DNA of 64,000 nucleotides from Synergistales bacterium (GTDB lineage Bacteria; Synergistota; Synergistia; Synergistales; Aminobacteriaceae): NCBI GenBank assembly GCA_025997955.1, contig BNVH01000008.1, forward strand, positions 1 through 64,000. The letters are read 5' to 3'. How positions within the stretch are numbered: the first letter of the stretch is position 1; each line of letters opens with the position of its first letter. A program made the position numbers and the translations under genes. A model generated the notes under the pieces. The model was not told where the DNA came from. It saw only the letters and a program-made list of their open reading frames with translations, and did not search any database. This document shows, in pieces, positions 43,432 to 51,044 of the stretch.

Positions 43432-44232
43432 CTACTCCCCTGACAGCAAGCGCTTCGCTAAGACCTTTATCCCGTCTTCTCGAGCCGTCGGCATGATAAA
43501 ATCCGCTATCTCAAGCACACGTCGGTGCGCGTTTTCGGGCGCTGCCGCTATGTCGGCGCGGCGGAGTATCTCTATGTCGTTCAGGTGATCTCCGGCAACT
43601 ACGATAATCTCGGGACGCGCCGGCAAGCGCGACAGAAACCTGTCAAACGCGTCTCCCTTCGATACGCCCTTGGCCAATATATCCAAAAACTCCGTCCCGC
43701 CCGGCACAATCTCGGCGCGTCTGTCAAACGCTTCACAGATAGAGCCTTCTATACGCCTGAAAATATCAGGCGTCGCCCAGAGGGCCACTCTGTAAACCGG
43801 GTGATCGAAAGATGTCTCTTCCATAAACGAAGGGCTGTCGATATACCGCACCTCGACGCCGGATTTTTTGTAAAACCGGCTTGTCGCTGCGTCATCGGCG
43901 CGGCATAGAATAAACTCGTCGCAAGCGATTTGAATCTCGGAGGGAAGTGGCCACAAAAATTTCAGCACTTCTGAAACCAACAAAGGGTTCATCGTGACGG
44001 ATTCTATCTCGGAGCCGTCGAGGTTCATAGTGCGGGCTCCGTCGTAGAGTATGGCCGGCTGTGTGGCGTGAGCCGCTTTTATGTGGTTCTTGGCCGTAAA
44101 AAAAGACCTCCCGGAGGCGATCATTATGTCCCAGCCGTTCTCCACAAGCGAAGCGCAGGCGTCCGATACCTCGCCCGATACGTTATCTCCGACAGACAGA
44201 GTGTCGTCTATATCCGTGACTAAAAGTTTCAT
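43432..44232 (-). CDS. HAD-superfamily phosphatase (Cof type)
   Basis: 266 aa. Motif I DIDDTLSVGDN (residues 6-16), motif II IMIASGRS, a type IIB cap, a lysine (SKGDAFDRFLSRL) and motif IV VAGDHLNDIEILRRADIAAAPENA. This is the Cof/YbiV group that dephosphorylates sugar phosphates and similar metabolites; the substrate is open. It lies 7 bases after the membrane-protein gene. Confidence 0.88.
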   Translation of the reverse strand: MKLLVTDIDDTLSVGDNVSGEVSDACASLVENGWDIMIASGRSFFTAKNHIKAAHATQPAILYDGARTMNLDGSEIESVTMNPLLVSEVLKFLWPLPSEIQIACDEFILCRADDAATSRFYKKSGVEVRYIDSPSFMEETSFDHPVYRVALWATPDIFRRIEGSICEAFDRRAEIVPGGTEFLDILAKGVSKGDAFDRFLSRLPARPEIIVVAGDHLNDIEILRRADIAAAPENAHRRVLEIADFIMPTAREDGIKVLAKRLLSGE

Positions 44233-44239
44233 GACCGCG

Positions 44240-44701
44240 CTAAAACCTCTTCGATATTGCGCGGCGTCCCTCTATCTGGCGCTGGCGCGTTCGTAGGTCT
44301 TCCAATTCTTGGGATATGCGATCTCGCTCCTTTGCGCTGACGGAGAGCGACCGGAGAAGCGGCATAATTGTATCCTCAAGATTGGCTATTTCGGTTGCGG
44401 AGTAGGGCGCCGTCCTCCCGATGCGCTTTGCGCCTCCGATGGCGGTTTCCGCCAAAAGAACTGACATATCGGCCAAGATGCGCATTGTCTCGCCGTTTGC
44501 GTAGTCCTCGCCGCCGTCATCGTCACGCTCGACGCGCGAGATTTGCAAATTGCTCATCGCGTAGAATAAAAACACGCCCGTCAGCACAAGCGCGCCAACG
44601 CCGGACGGTATTCGTTCAAGATAAAAAAGATTCCCGGCCGCGACGCCGCTTATCATGCCGGCGCAGTAAAGAAGTCCCTTTTTCAGATTGTGCAAGTTCA
44701 T
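44240..44701 (-). CDS. Small membrane protein, unknown function
   Basis: About 153 aa from ATG 44701, chosen because the protein then starts MNLHNLKKG directly before the first membrane helix. Two adjacent membrane helices (about 10-28 and 35-52) are followed by a cytoplasmic part with a coiled coil (LSVSAKERDRISQELEDLRTRQRQIEG). No family recognised. The Nudix gene ends 13 bases upstream. Confidence 0.6.
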   Translation of the reverse strand: MNLHNLKKGLLYCAGMISGVAAGNLFYLERIPSGVGALVLTGVFLFYAMSNLQISRVERDDDGGEDYANGETMRILADMSVLLAETAIGGAKRIGRTAPYSATEIANLEDTIMPLLRSLSVSAKERDRISQELEDLRTRQRQIEGRRAISKRF

Positions 44702-44714
44702 GTTCTGTTCTCGT

Positions 44715-45176
44715 TTACCCAAGCGAAGGTATCGGGACTGATACCTCAAGCGGATAGTTGCCGCTTAAAACATCGGGGAGCAGTCTGACATAAAACGGGT
44801 GTATGAGCGGTAATTTCAAACTCTCGTCAAGGTCAACCCACAAAAGCTCCCCCTCGTTGGACTCGCGCAATGTCCCCTCGAAGTCGCGGCATACGAAGTA
44901 GTTCGAGACGTATTCCATTTTGTCGTCCGCCCGATAGGCGTGAAGAATTCCCGCAAACTTAAAATCCTTTAGGATATATCCGGTCTCCTCAAGCATCTCA
45001 CGGGCGCAAGCGTCCCGTAGGCTCTCGTTTCTCTTTTTACGTCCGCCCGGTATGGTTATCTCACCCTTATAAGGCTCGTTGGCGCGGCGAATCAGGAGGA
45101 TTTTCCCGTCTTTGATAAGAAAACAAAAAACAATTAAAGCAGTGTAAGCGTAGTTGTCCCAAGGTTCTGAAGTCAT
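44715..45176 (-). CDS. Nudix hydrolase
   Basis: 153 aa. Perfect Nudix box: GGRKKRNESLRDACAREMLEETGY (Gx5Ex7REUxEExGU) at about 44-67. Hydrolyses a nucleoside diphosphate linked to another moiety; the substrate cannot be predicted. FFCVLRESNEGELLWVDLDE-like late segment is common in ADP-sugar or 8-oxo-dGTP types, but is not decisive. Confidence 0.9.
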   Translation of the reverse strand: MTSEPWDNYAYTALIVFCFLIKDGKILLIRRANEPYKGEITIPGGRKKRNESLRDACAREMLEETGYILKDFKFAGILHAYRADDKMEYVSNYFVCRDFEGTLRESNEGELLWVDLDESLKLPLIHPFYVRLLPDVLSGNYPLEVSVPIPSLG

Positions 45177-45274
45177 AATTCAACCTTCTTTCTTGATACG
45201 CAGCAACATCTATCACGCGTTTGGATATATAGTGGCGCTACATAACATTGTGCTGCGCCACTTTTGCGGGGTTT

Positions 45275-45478
45275 CTAAACTGCTTTTTCCCTTTTGGCGT
45301 GCGTTTGAAGTCGTCTTTCCCGCGCTTCCCGGATTCTGGCTTCCGCATATACGGCGCTGGCGTGAATTTCCGCGCTAAATTCTTCTTCTGACATAGATGC
45401 GCGCCTTTCTTCGTTATATTCGCGGATTTTGTGTATATCCTCAATTGTGAAGTTCGGATTAATTTCTGGCGCTTTCAT
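45275..45478 (-). CDS. Small helical protein, unknown (antitoxin-like)
   Basis: 67 aa from ATG 45478, with GGGGAG 8 bases upstream. MKAPEINPNFTIEDIHKIREYNEERR and a basic C-terminal helix (IREARERRLQTHAKREKAV). Small proteins of this type (FTIEDIHKIREYN) recur in anaerobes, often near toxins, but no toxin gene adjoins. Its start overlaps the 3' end of the TtcA-like gene by 20 bases, implying coupled translation. Confidence 0.55.
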   Translation of the reverse strand: MKAPEINPNFTIEDIHKIREYNEERRASMSEEEFSAEIHASAVYAEARIREARERRLQTHAKREKAV

Positions 45479-46235
45479 TTGTCTCAACTCCCCATCTGTC
45501 ATTGTCGGATAGCTTTTTTAAGGCGCTCAATGTGTTGCGGTAGACGTCGGGGAAGAGTTTTGAGACATCTTCGAGAAGCCCCTTGACGCGTTGGCGTTCG
45601 GTCTTGCCGGCGTAGGGGCAGTTTGTGGGCAAGACGGGGAGAGAGAGGCGCGCGGCTTCGTCTATGACAGCCTGTTCGCGCGCGTAGATGAGGGGGCGTA
45701 TTATATCTATCTCCGTTCTGTCCTGAAAGAACTTCGGCCGAAAACTCCGCGCGCGTCCCCCTCGGAGGATGTTCAGATAAAAAGTCTCTATGGCGTCGTC
45801 AAGGCTGTGTCCGAGGGCGAGCTTGCGGCATCCGTGCTCACGGGCGCAGCCGCTCAGGATGCCGCGCCTCATGTTGGCGCAGAAGCTGCAAGGAGAACGC
45901 TCTGAGCGGGCTTCCAATATCTCAATTATCGGATGTCTGATAACGATATAAGGGACATCCCGAGCGGCGCAGTACGCTTCGAGATTTGACAAATCTACCT
46001 CCGGCGCGCTTCCCCCCGCTATGGCCACGGTGCAGGCCAAGAGCGAAAAACTGGCCGGACTGCGGCGTCTGAACTCCGAGAGCGCGTGAAGCAAGACGAG
46101 GCTGTCCTTGCCGCCGGAAAGCCCAAGGAGGATCTTATCTCCCTCGTCTATCATGCAAAAATCGCCTATGGCCCTCCCTACTGTCTTACGGAGAGATTTG
46201 GAGATAGAGTTTTTCCATTGAAACGCTTCCGTCAT
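45459..46235 (-). CDS. ttcA: TtcA-like tRNA 2-thiolation enzyme
   Basis: 258 aa from ATG 46235 (AAGGAG 7 bases upstream; a longer frame starts at 46265). PP-loop GLSGGKDSLVLLHAL, CSFCANMRRG (paired cysteines holding the [4Fe-4S] cluster) and KLALGHSLDDAIETFYLN. TtcA makes 2-thiocytidine at position 32 of some tRNAs in anaerobes and facultatives. A C-terminal NCPYAGKTERQRVK has another cysteine. The gene symbol is by family resemblance. Confidence 0.85.
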   Translation of the reverse strand: MTEAFQWKNSISKSLRKTVGRAIGDFCMIDEGDKILLGLSGGKDSLVLLHALSEFRRRSPASFSLLACTVAIAGGSAPEVDLSNLEAYCAARDVPYIVIRHPIIEILEARSERSPCSFCANMRRGILSGCAREHGCRKLALGHSLDDAIETFYLNILRGGRARSFRPKFFQDRTEIDIIRPLIYAREQAVIDEAARLSLPVLPTNCPYAGKTERQRVKGLLEDVSKLFPDVYRNTLSALKKLSDNDRWGVETNESARN

Positions 46236-46318
46236 TTGGCCGTCTCCTTGTTCAAAAATGCCCATGCTCGTTTAACTATTATATTATATATCCTAATAAC
46301 TTGAATAGACGCGCTTAG

Positions 46319-46347
46319 TTGACAACGGCGGCGATAACAATAATAAT
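46319..46347 (+). promoter_or_regulatory. Promoter of the double-cubane-cluster protein gene
   Basis: TTGACA, 17-base spacer, AATAAT, 61 bases upstream of the ATG at 46408. The divergent TtcA-like gene starts 83 bases to the left. Confidence 0.6.
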
Positions 46348-46407
46348 GGTTTAGAAGATTCATACTCGAAACATTCACGAAAGGAGCATGTCCGTAAGGA
46401 GTCAATT

Positions 46408-47541
46408 ATGACAGACATTGAATCCATTTTTGAAACAATGAGAAACGCGCTTAGCGCCGGGCCGGTCAGAATCAAGGAGGCCGTGGATGAGGGACGGAAA
46501 ATTGTAGGATGCTATTGCGCGTACACGCCTTACGAGGTCATACGCGCCACCGGAGCTATTCCTGTGACTCTTTGCAGTACAAGCGACAAACCGATAGCGG
46601 CCGGCGAGGAACATCTGCCTCGCAACCTCTGCCCGCTGATAAAATCAAGCTATGGTTTCGCTTTGACCGACACATGTCCGTATTTTCATTTTTGCAGTAT
46701 CGTAATCGGCGAAACTACCTGTGACGGCAAGAAAAAAATGTACGAGCTTCTAAACCGCCTGCGCCCTACGCACGTAATGCAACTTCCCCAGACATACGCG
46801 ACCGAGTCAATAGCGCTTTGGAAAGCCGAGATAGAGCGCCTTGCGCGGCGTCTTGAAACCGAGCTTGGCGTGACCATAACGGAGAGCGACTTGAAACGTG
46901 AAATATCGAAGCGCAACACAGAGCGCCGCGTGATGGGGGATTTTTACGCTCTCTCTACTTTGAACCCCGCGCCTCTGAGCGGGCTTGAGCTCAATCTCGT
47001 CAACGAGTTTTTCAAAGTGTCTTTCGGTGACGAGAAGGCTTTAGAGCTTGTCAGGGAACTCACCAAAGCCTTGCGCGAGAACTATGAAGAAGGCGAACGC
47101 AGAGTCGCGCCGCGCAAGCGAATCATAGTCACGGGCTGTCCGACGGGAAAGAGTTTGGAGAAAGTATTCAACGCCATTGAGGAAAATGGCGGAACCATAG
47201 TGGCTTTCGAGAACTGCGGCGGGATAAAACCAAACTACGAGCTTGTCGATGAGACGCGCCCGCCATACGACGCTTTGGCTGAAAAATATCTTGGCATACC
47301 CTGCTCTTGTATGTCACCAAACAACAAACGGCTTGATTTGTTAGAGAAGTTAGTCGCTGACTATCATGCCGACGGGGTTGTGGATATAATTCTTCAGGCT
47401 TGCCACACTTATAACGTGGAGACATTTTTGGTGCGCGAACGCTTAAAAATCCCCTATATCGCCGTTGAGACCGATTACTATCAGAGCGACGTCGAGCAGC
47501 TTTCTACTCGTATGGGCGCCTTTATTGAGATGATGAACTAA
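46408..47541 (+). CDS. Double-cubane-cluster protein (2-hydroxyacyl-CoA dehydratase subunit family)
   Basis: 377 aa. Many conserved cysteines: CYCAYTPYE, NLCPLIKSSYGFA, DTCPYFHFCS, TTCDGKKKMYE, GCPTG, ENCGG, CSCMSPN and QACHTY, in the pattern of YjiM/HgdB-like proteins that hold iron-sulfur clusters. A single subunit with its own activase, with no second dehydratase subunit nearby, matches the reported double-cubane-cluster protein rather than a true 2-hydroxyacyl-CoA dehydratase. It may reduce small molecules at very low potential; the physiological substrate is unknown. AAGGAGT precedes ATG. Confidence 0.85.
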   Translation: MTDIESIFETMRNALSAGPVRIKEAVDEGRKIVGCYCAYTPYEVIRATGAIPVTLCSTSDKPIAAGEEHLPRNLCPLIKSSYGFALTDTCPYFHFCSIVIGETTCDGKKKMYELLNRLRPTHVMQLPQTYATESIALWKAEIERLARRLETELGVTITESDLKREISKRNTERRVMGDFYALSTLNPAPLSGLELNLVNEFFKVSFGDEKALELVRELTKALRENYEEGERRVAPRKRIIVTGCPTGKSLEKVFNAIEENGGTIVAFENCGGIKPNYELVDETRPPYDALAEKYLGIPCSCMSPNNKRLDLLEKLVADYHADGVVDIILQACHTYNVETFLVRERLKIPYIAVETDYYQSDVEQLSTRMGAFIEMMN

Positions 47542-47555
47542 AGAAGGGTCTCAAA

Positions 47556-48329
47556 ATGTATACAATAGGCGCTGATATAGGTTCCGTGGCCGTGAAAGTC
47601 GTTTTGTCAAAAGACGGGGAATGGATAGACGGGCTTATAGCCCCAACGGGTTGGAGCCCTAAGAGTTCGGGCGCTGAGGCTATTGCAGCCATTCTCGATA
47701 AAAACGGTTTATCGCGCGCGCAAATTAGCCGCGTCGTGGCCACGGGGTACGGTAGAAACTCCGTGGACTGCGACGAAAGAATCACCGAGATAACTTGTCA
47801 CGCTAAGGGCGCAAGGCGTCTATTTGAGGGCAGCGGCATCCGTTTTGTCTTGGATATAGGCGGACAGGACAGCAAGGCCATATCGCTTGACGAAAAATAT
47901 AATGTATCGGACTTTTTGATGAATGACAAATGCGCCGCCGGCACGGGGCGCTTTTTGCAGAATATGGCCGTCATGCTGGGGTGCGAGCTAAAAGACTTCA
48001 GTTTGCTTCCAAGCGACATCGAACCTCACGCCATATCAAGCATGTGCACGGTGTTTGCCGAGTCCGAGGTGGTAGGCTTGTTGGCTCAAGGGGTAGACAA
48101 ACGGGCTCTTATGTTGGGTATATTAGACTCAGTAGCGTCACGCGCCGAGGGGATGTTGCGCCGAGTTGGGTTTAGCGCGCAAAGCGGCGCGAGCGGCGTG
48201 GCGTTCACAGGCGGCGCGTCACGCAGCCGAAACCTCGTCGCACTAATCGAAAGACGCCTTGGCGTCCCATTGCGAGCGTGTGAAAAATCCCAATACGCCG
48301 GGGCTCTGGGCGCTGCGGAAACCGCTTGA
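47556..48329 (+). CDS. ATP-dependent activase (YjiL/HgdC family)
   Basis: 257 aa. ASKHA fold: GADIGSVAVKVVL, FVLDIGGQDSKAI and AFTGGASRSRNLV. NDKCAAGTGRFLQN and SSMCTVFAESEV carry the two cysteines that make the bridging [4Fe-4S] cluster of the dimer. It pushes an electron into its partner with ATP hydrolysis. Starts 14 bases after its partner; converges on the CbiA-like gene with no gap. Confidence 0.93.
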   Translation: MYTIGADIGSVAVKVVLSKDGEWIDGLIAPTGWSPKSSGAEAIAAILDKNGLSRAQISRVVATGYGRNSVDCDERITEITCHAKGARRLFEGSGIRFVLDIGGQDSKAISLDEKYNVSDFLMNDKCAAGTGRFLQNMAVMLGCELKDFSLLPSDIEPHAISSMCTVFAESEVVGLLAQGVDKRALMLGILDSVASRAEGMLRRVGFSAQSGASGVAFTGGASRSRNLVALIERRLGVPLRACEKSQYAGALGAAETA

Positions 48330-49727
48330 TTATCTTTTTGTCCTCAGCGCCAACCAGCGGTTGACGATATCGAAGTTGCTCCATAGTTCCAATTGCAAAT
48401 CCGTCACAAAACAATATCCTCTTTCCCAACCGCTGACCCCAAGCTCCACGTCTTTGAGTATATCTCTGTATGCCCATTCCGAGTGGACGACGTTGCCTGG
48501 GTTGCTTATCTGTACGTAGTTCAGTGCCACGCCTTTGAGTTTCTCGTCGGTCTTGGTGAAGTTTGAATCAGATATTGCGCGAATTTCCACTTTGCGCGAG
48601 GGCGTTTTGTCATTTGGCGCGGTAAACCTTCCGTGAAAATCAAAAAATCCCAAGCCTTCGATTTTTCCCCGTTCTTCCCCGTACGTCACGAAAAATTTGC
48701 CAAAAATCGGCGCGGACGAACCAGTAGCTAAAAGAAGTTTGTTTGAAATCATGGCCTGTTTAAGCCCCGTTACAAAGGACTCTTTTGAGAGCATATCAGC
48801 CGCGTATCTACCGGCTATGATGTTTGGAAAATAGATAACGTCCGCGTCTTTCGGAAACGGGTCATTCAAGGGGTCGTAGCTTACGACCGAGCATTTCATG
48901 AACTTAAACATCTCGGCCGCGTTGGAGCTTTCAAGAGAAAGCGTCTCTTGACCCACCAAAGCCACTTTGAGAAAGCGCGCCATAAGCCGCGTCTCTATCG
49001 GCGGTATCCATTCTTCTTTAAGATGCCCGAAGGCCTCTAAGACCTGCCACTCAACCTGGTATGGGTTGGATACCAATTGCAAAACGGCGCTTTTGATTTG
49101 AAGCATACGCATAGCCACTCCGTCGCCGTAAAGCCCGTCTATGGGCGGAATAACTCGCTCTATCTCTTTTGGGAGATACCCAAGGCTCAAGACAGGGGTT
49201 CTTCTGCCGAACTCCTGTTCTAAGAGCTGATATTCCCTCGGGTTTTGCGGCGAGACAAAAATAGCGCCCAAAACGCGCATGGCTCCGTCAGGGTCTAATT
49301 CGTTGATAGCGGAAGACGCCATATTGGCCGTCTGAATAGCGGACGCGCTGGCCGAAAAAACCGTCACGATTCCGCAGTCGAGGGATTTGGCCAAGTCAAC
49401 GGCTTCGGGACGAACCTGAACTAAGTCATCGCTCCTGCGGTCCCCAAGAGGAGTGAGAATAATATTCAGGGCGTCCTCAGAGCCAAAGTACTGAAATAAA
49501 GTCTTGAGATTTTTGACGCTGCCACAAAGATAAGAATCTATGGATACGCTTTCTATGTTGGCCACTACCTTTAACAACCTCGCGTCCGATTCGGGACGAG
49601 AGCAAAGAAACACTTTCATTTTTATGCCAAAGTTTGCCATAGCATAAACCAGCATCAATCCGGGAGAAACTATACCTGCCTTAATTTCATCAGCAATGAT
49701 CAGACGAGGTAAATTCATTTGAAACAC
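48330..49727 (-). CDS. CbiA-like protein, apparently catalytically inactive
   Basis: 465 aa. Weakly but recognisably like cobyrinate a,c-diamide synthase: the region LGAIFVSPQNPREYQLLEQEFGRRTPVLSLGYLPKEIER and DVIYFPNIIAGRYAADML follow CbiA order. The nucleotide loop that should read GxxSGxGKT near residues 10-20 is ADEIKAGIVSPGLML, and the amidotransferase AECGG motif is ATGSSAP near residue 330, without the cysteine. It may be a regulatory or structural paralogue. Cobalamin or other corrinoid genes are not seen nearby. Overlaps neither neighbour. Confidence 0.6.
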   Translation of the reverse strand: MFQMNLPRLIIADEIKAGIVSPGLMLVYAMANFGIKMKVFLCSRPESDARLLKVVANIESVSIDSYLCGSVKNLKTLFQYFGSEDALNIILTPLGDRRSDDLVQVRPEAVDLAKSLDCGIVTVFSASASAIQTANMASSAINELDPDGAMRVLGAIFVSPQNPREYQLLEQEFGRRTPVLSLGYLPKEIERVIPPIDGLYGDGVAMRMLQIKSAVLQLVSNPYQVEWQVLEAFGHLKEEWIPPIETRLMARFLKVALVGQETLSLESSNAAEMFKFMKCSVVSYDPLNDPFPKDADVIYFPNIIAGRYAADMLSKESFVTGLKQAMISNKLLLATGSSAPIFGKFFVTYGEERGKIEGLGFFDFHGRFTAPNDKTPSRKVEIRAISDSNFTKTDEKLKGVALNYVQISNPGNVVHSEWAYRDILKDVELGVSGWERGYCFVTDLQLELWSNFDIVNRWLALRTKR

Positions 49728-49751
49728 CCTTCCCTAACCAATAAATTAAAA

Positions 49752-51044
49752 TCATACCGCGCTGCCGCTCACAGCGCCGGTGCTCCAGCAATTCTGAAGG
49801 TTAAAGCCTCCGGTGGGGCCGTTGATGTCGAGAACTTCTCCGGCGAAATAGAGGTTTTCACAAAGATTAGAACGCATGGTCTTTGGGTCTACCTCCGTCA
49901 ATTCTACACCGCCCTTAGTAACTATAGCATGGTCAAAACTCCAAAGTCCGTTTAGTGTGAGGGTTATATTCTTTAAAAGAAACGCTAAATCTTCTTTTTC
50001 TTCGGGCGAAACATATTGAACGGGCTTTTCGGGCGGGACGTCCGACAGCTCTAAGATCATCGGTATAACCGCGCTTGGCGCGAGGTCTACAAGAGCGCGT
50101 CCAAACTCCCTGTCCGAGAATTTTTCGAAGTCGCGTTCAATCCGAGCCACGAGCTTCTCCTGTGACAGAGCCGGCTTCATATCGATAATAAAAGTAGTCT
50201 CTCCGCGTTCCATCCAGTCCGTAACAAAAGAACTGAGCTCCATAACTATAGCTCCGCTGAGCCCGAAGTTCGTAAACTCCATTTCGCCAAATCGCTCGTC
50301 GACCAGCTCGCCATTCACGGCCGCGGAAAGTTTGACGTTACGGAGATTAAACCTATTAGCTAACTTTATCCATGTCTCCTTTGTCCTGACCGGTACGAGC
50401 GCGGGGGTAGGCTTGACTATCCTGTGCCCGGCCTGACAGGCGAAACGATAACCATCGCCGGTCGAGCCCGTTTTGGGGTACGACTTACCGCCGGTCGCCA
50501 CGATATATCGCTCGGCCGACAATTCCTCGGCGTTTGTGATTATCCTGTCCACGCGGCACTCAGGGCCTCCGCGCCCCGTCAGTTTGAGCGCTTTGACTGA
50601 AGTTTTTCGGAGGAAACGCACCCCTCCCTTTTTACAATAAAGCAAAAGGCACTCCAACACCCTCTGAGAGCCCCCGAGCTCATCGTCTTGCGTCTCGGAT
50701 TTTTCAGGAAATACGCGGCTTCCGCGTTCTATAACCGTCCTTACGCCACTACGATTGAAAAACGCTATTGTCTCGCGTGGACCGAACGCGCTAAACACAT
50801 GACGCAAAAACTCGCCGCCCCGAGCGCCATAACGGGACAAAAACACGTCTTGGTCTTGGAGCGCGTTCGTGAGGTTGCAACGGCGCTTTCCGGCCAAAAG
50901 AAGCTTCTCGCCAAGGCCCGCGTTTTTTTCAATTAGGAGAACCTTTCGCCCCGCCTCCGCGGCGCGCCCCGCCGCCATCAGGCCGGCAGGTCCGCCCCCT
51001 ATAACTATAACATCAAACCGCTCCATCTTTTTTGCCCATTTCAC
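49752..51044 (-). CDS. NAD(P)/FAD-dependent oxidoreductase (HI0933/BaiN type)
   Basis: 430 aa from a GTG at 51044 (AGGA 5 bases upstream) or 424 from ATG 51026. N-terminal Rossmann loop VIVIGGGPAGLMAAGRAAEAG, KLLLAGKRRCNLTN typical of the HI0933 family, a GGKSYPKTGSTGDGY loop and a C-terminal FAGEVLDINGPTGGFNLQNC. Flavoproteins of this family reduce double bonds such as bile-acid intermediates or are of unknown role. Its start overlaps the end of tex. Confidence 0.93.
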   Translation of the reverse strand: MKWAKKMERFDVIVIGGGPAGLMAAGRAAEAGRKVLLIEKNAGLGEKLLLAGKRRCNLTNALQDQDVFLSRYGARGGEFLRHVFSAFGPRETIAFFNRSGVRTVIERGSRVFPEKSETQDDELGGSQRVLECLLLYCKKGGVRFLRKTSVKALKLTGRGGPECRVDRIITNAEELSAERYIVATGGKSYPKTGSTGDGYRFACQAGHRIVKPTPALVPVRTKETWIKLANRFNLRNVKLSAAVNGELVDERFGEMEFTNFGLSGAIVMELSSFVTDWMERGETTFIIDMKPALSQEKLVARIERDFEKFSDREFGRALVDLAPSAVIPMILELSDVPPEKPVQYVSPEEKEDLAFLLKNITLTLNGLWSFDHAIVTKGGVELTEVDPKTMRSNLCENLYFAGEVLDINGPTGGFNLQNCWSTGAVSGSAV

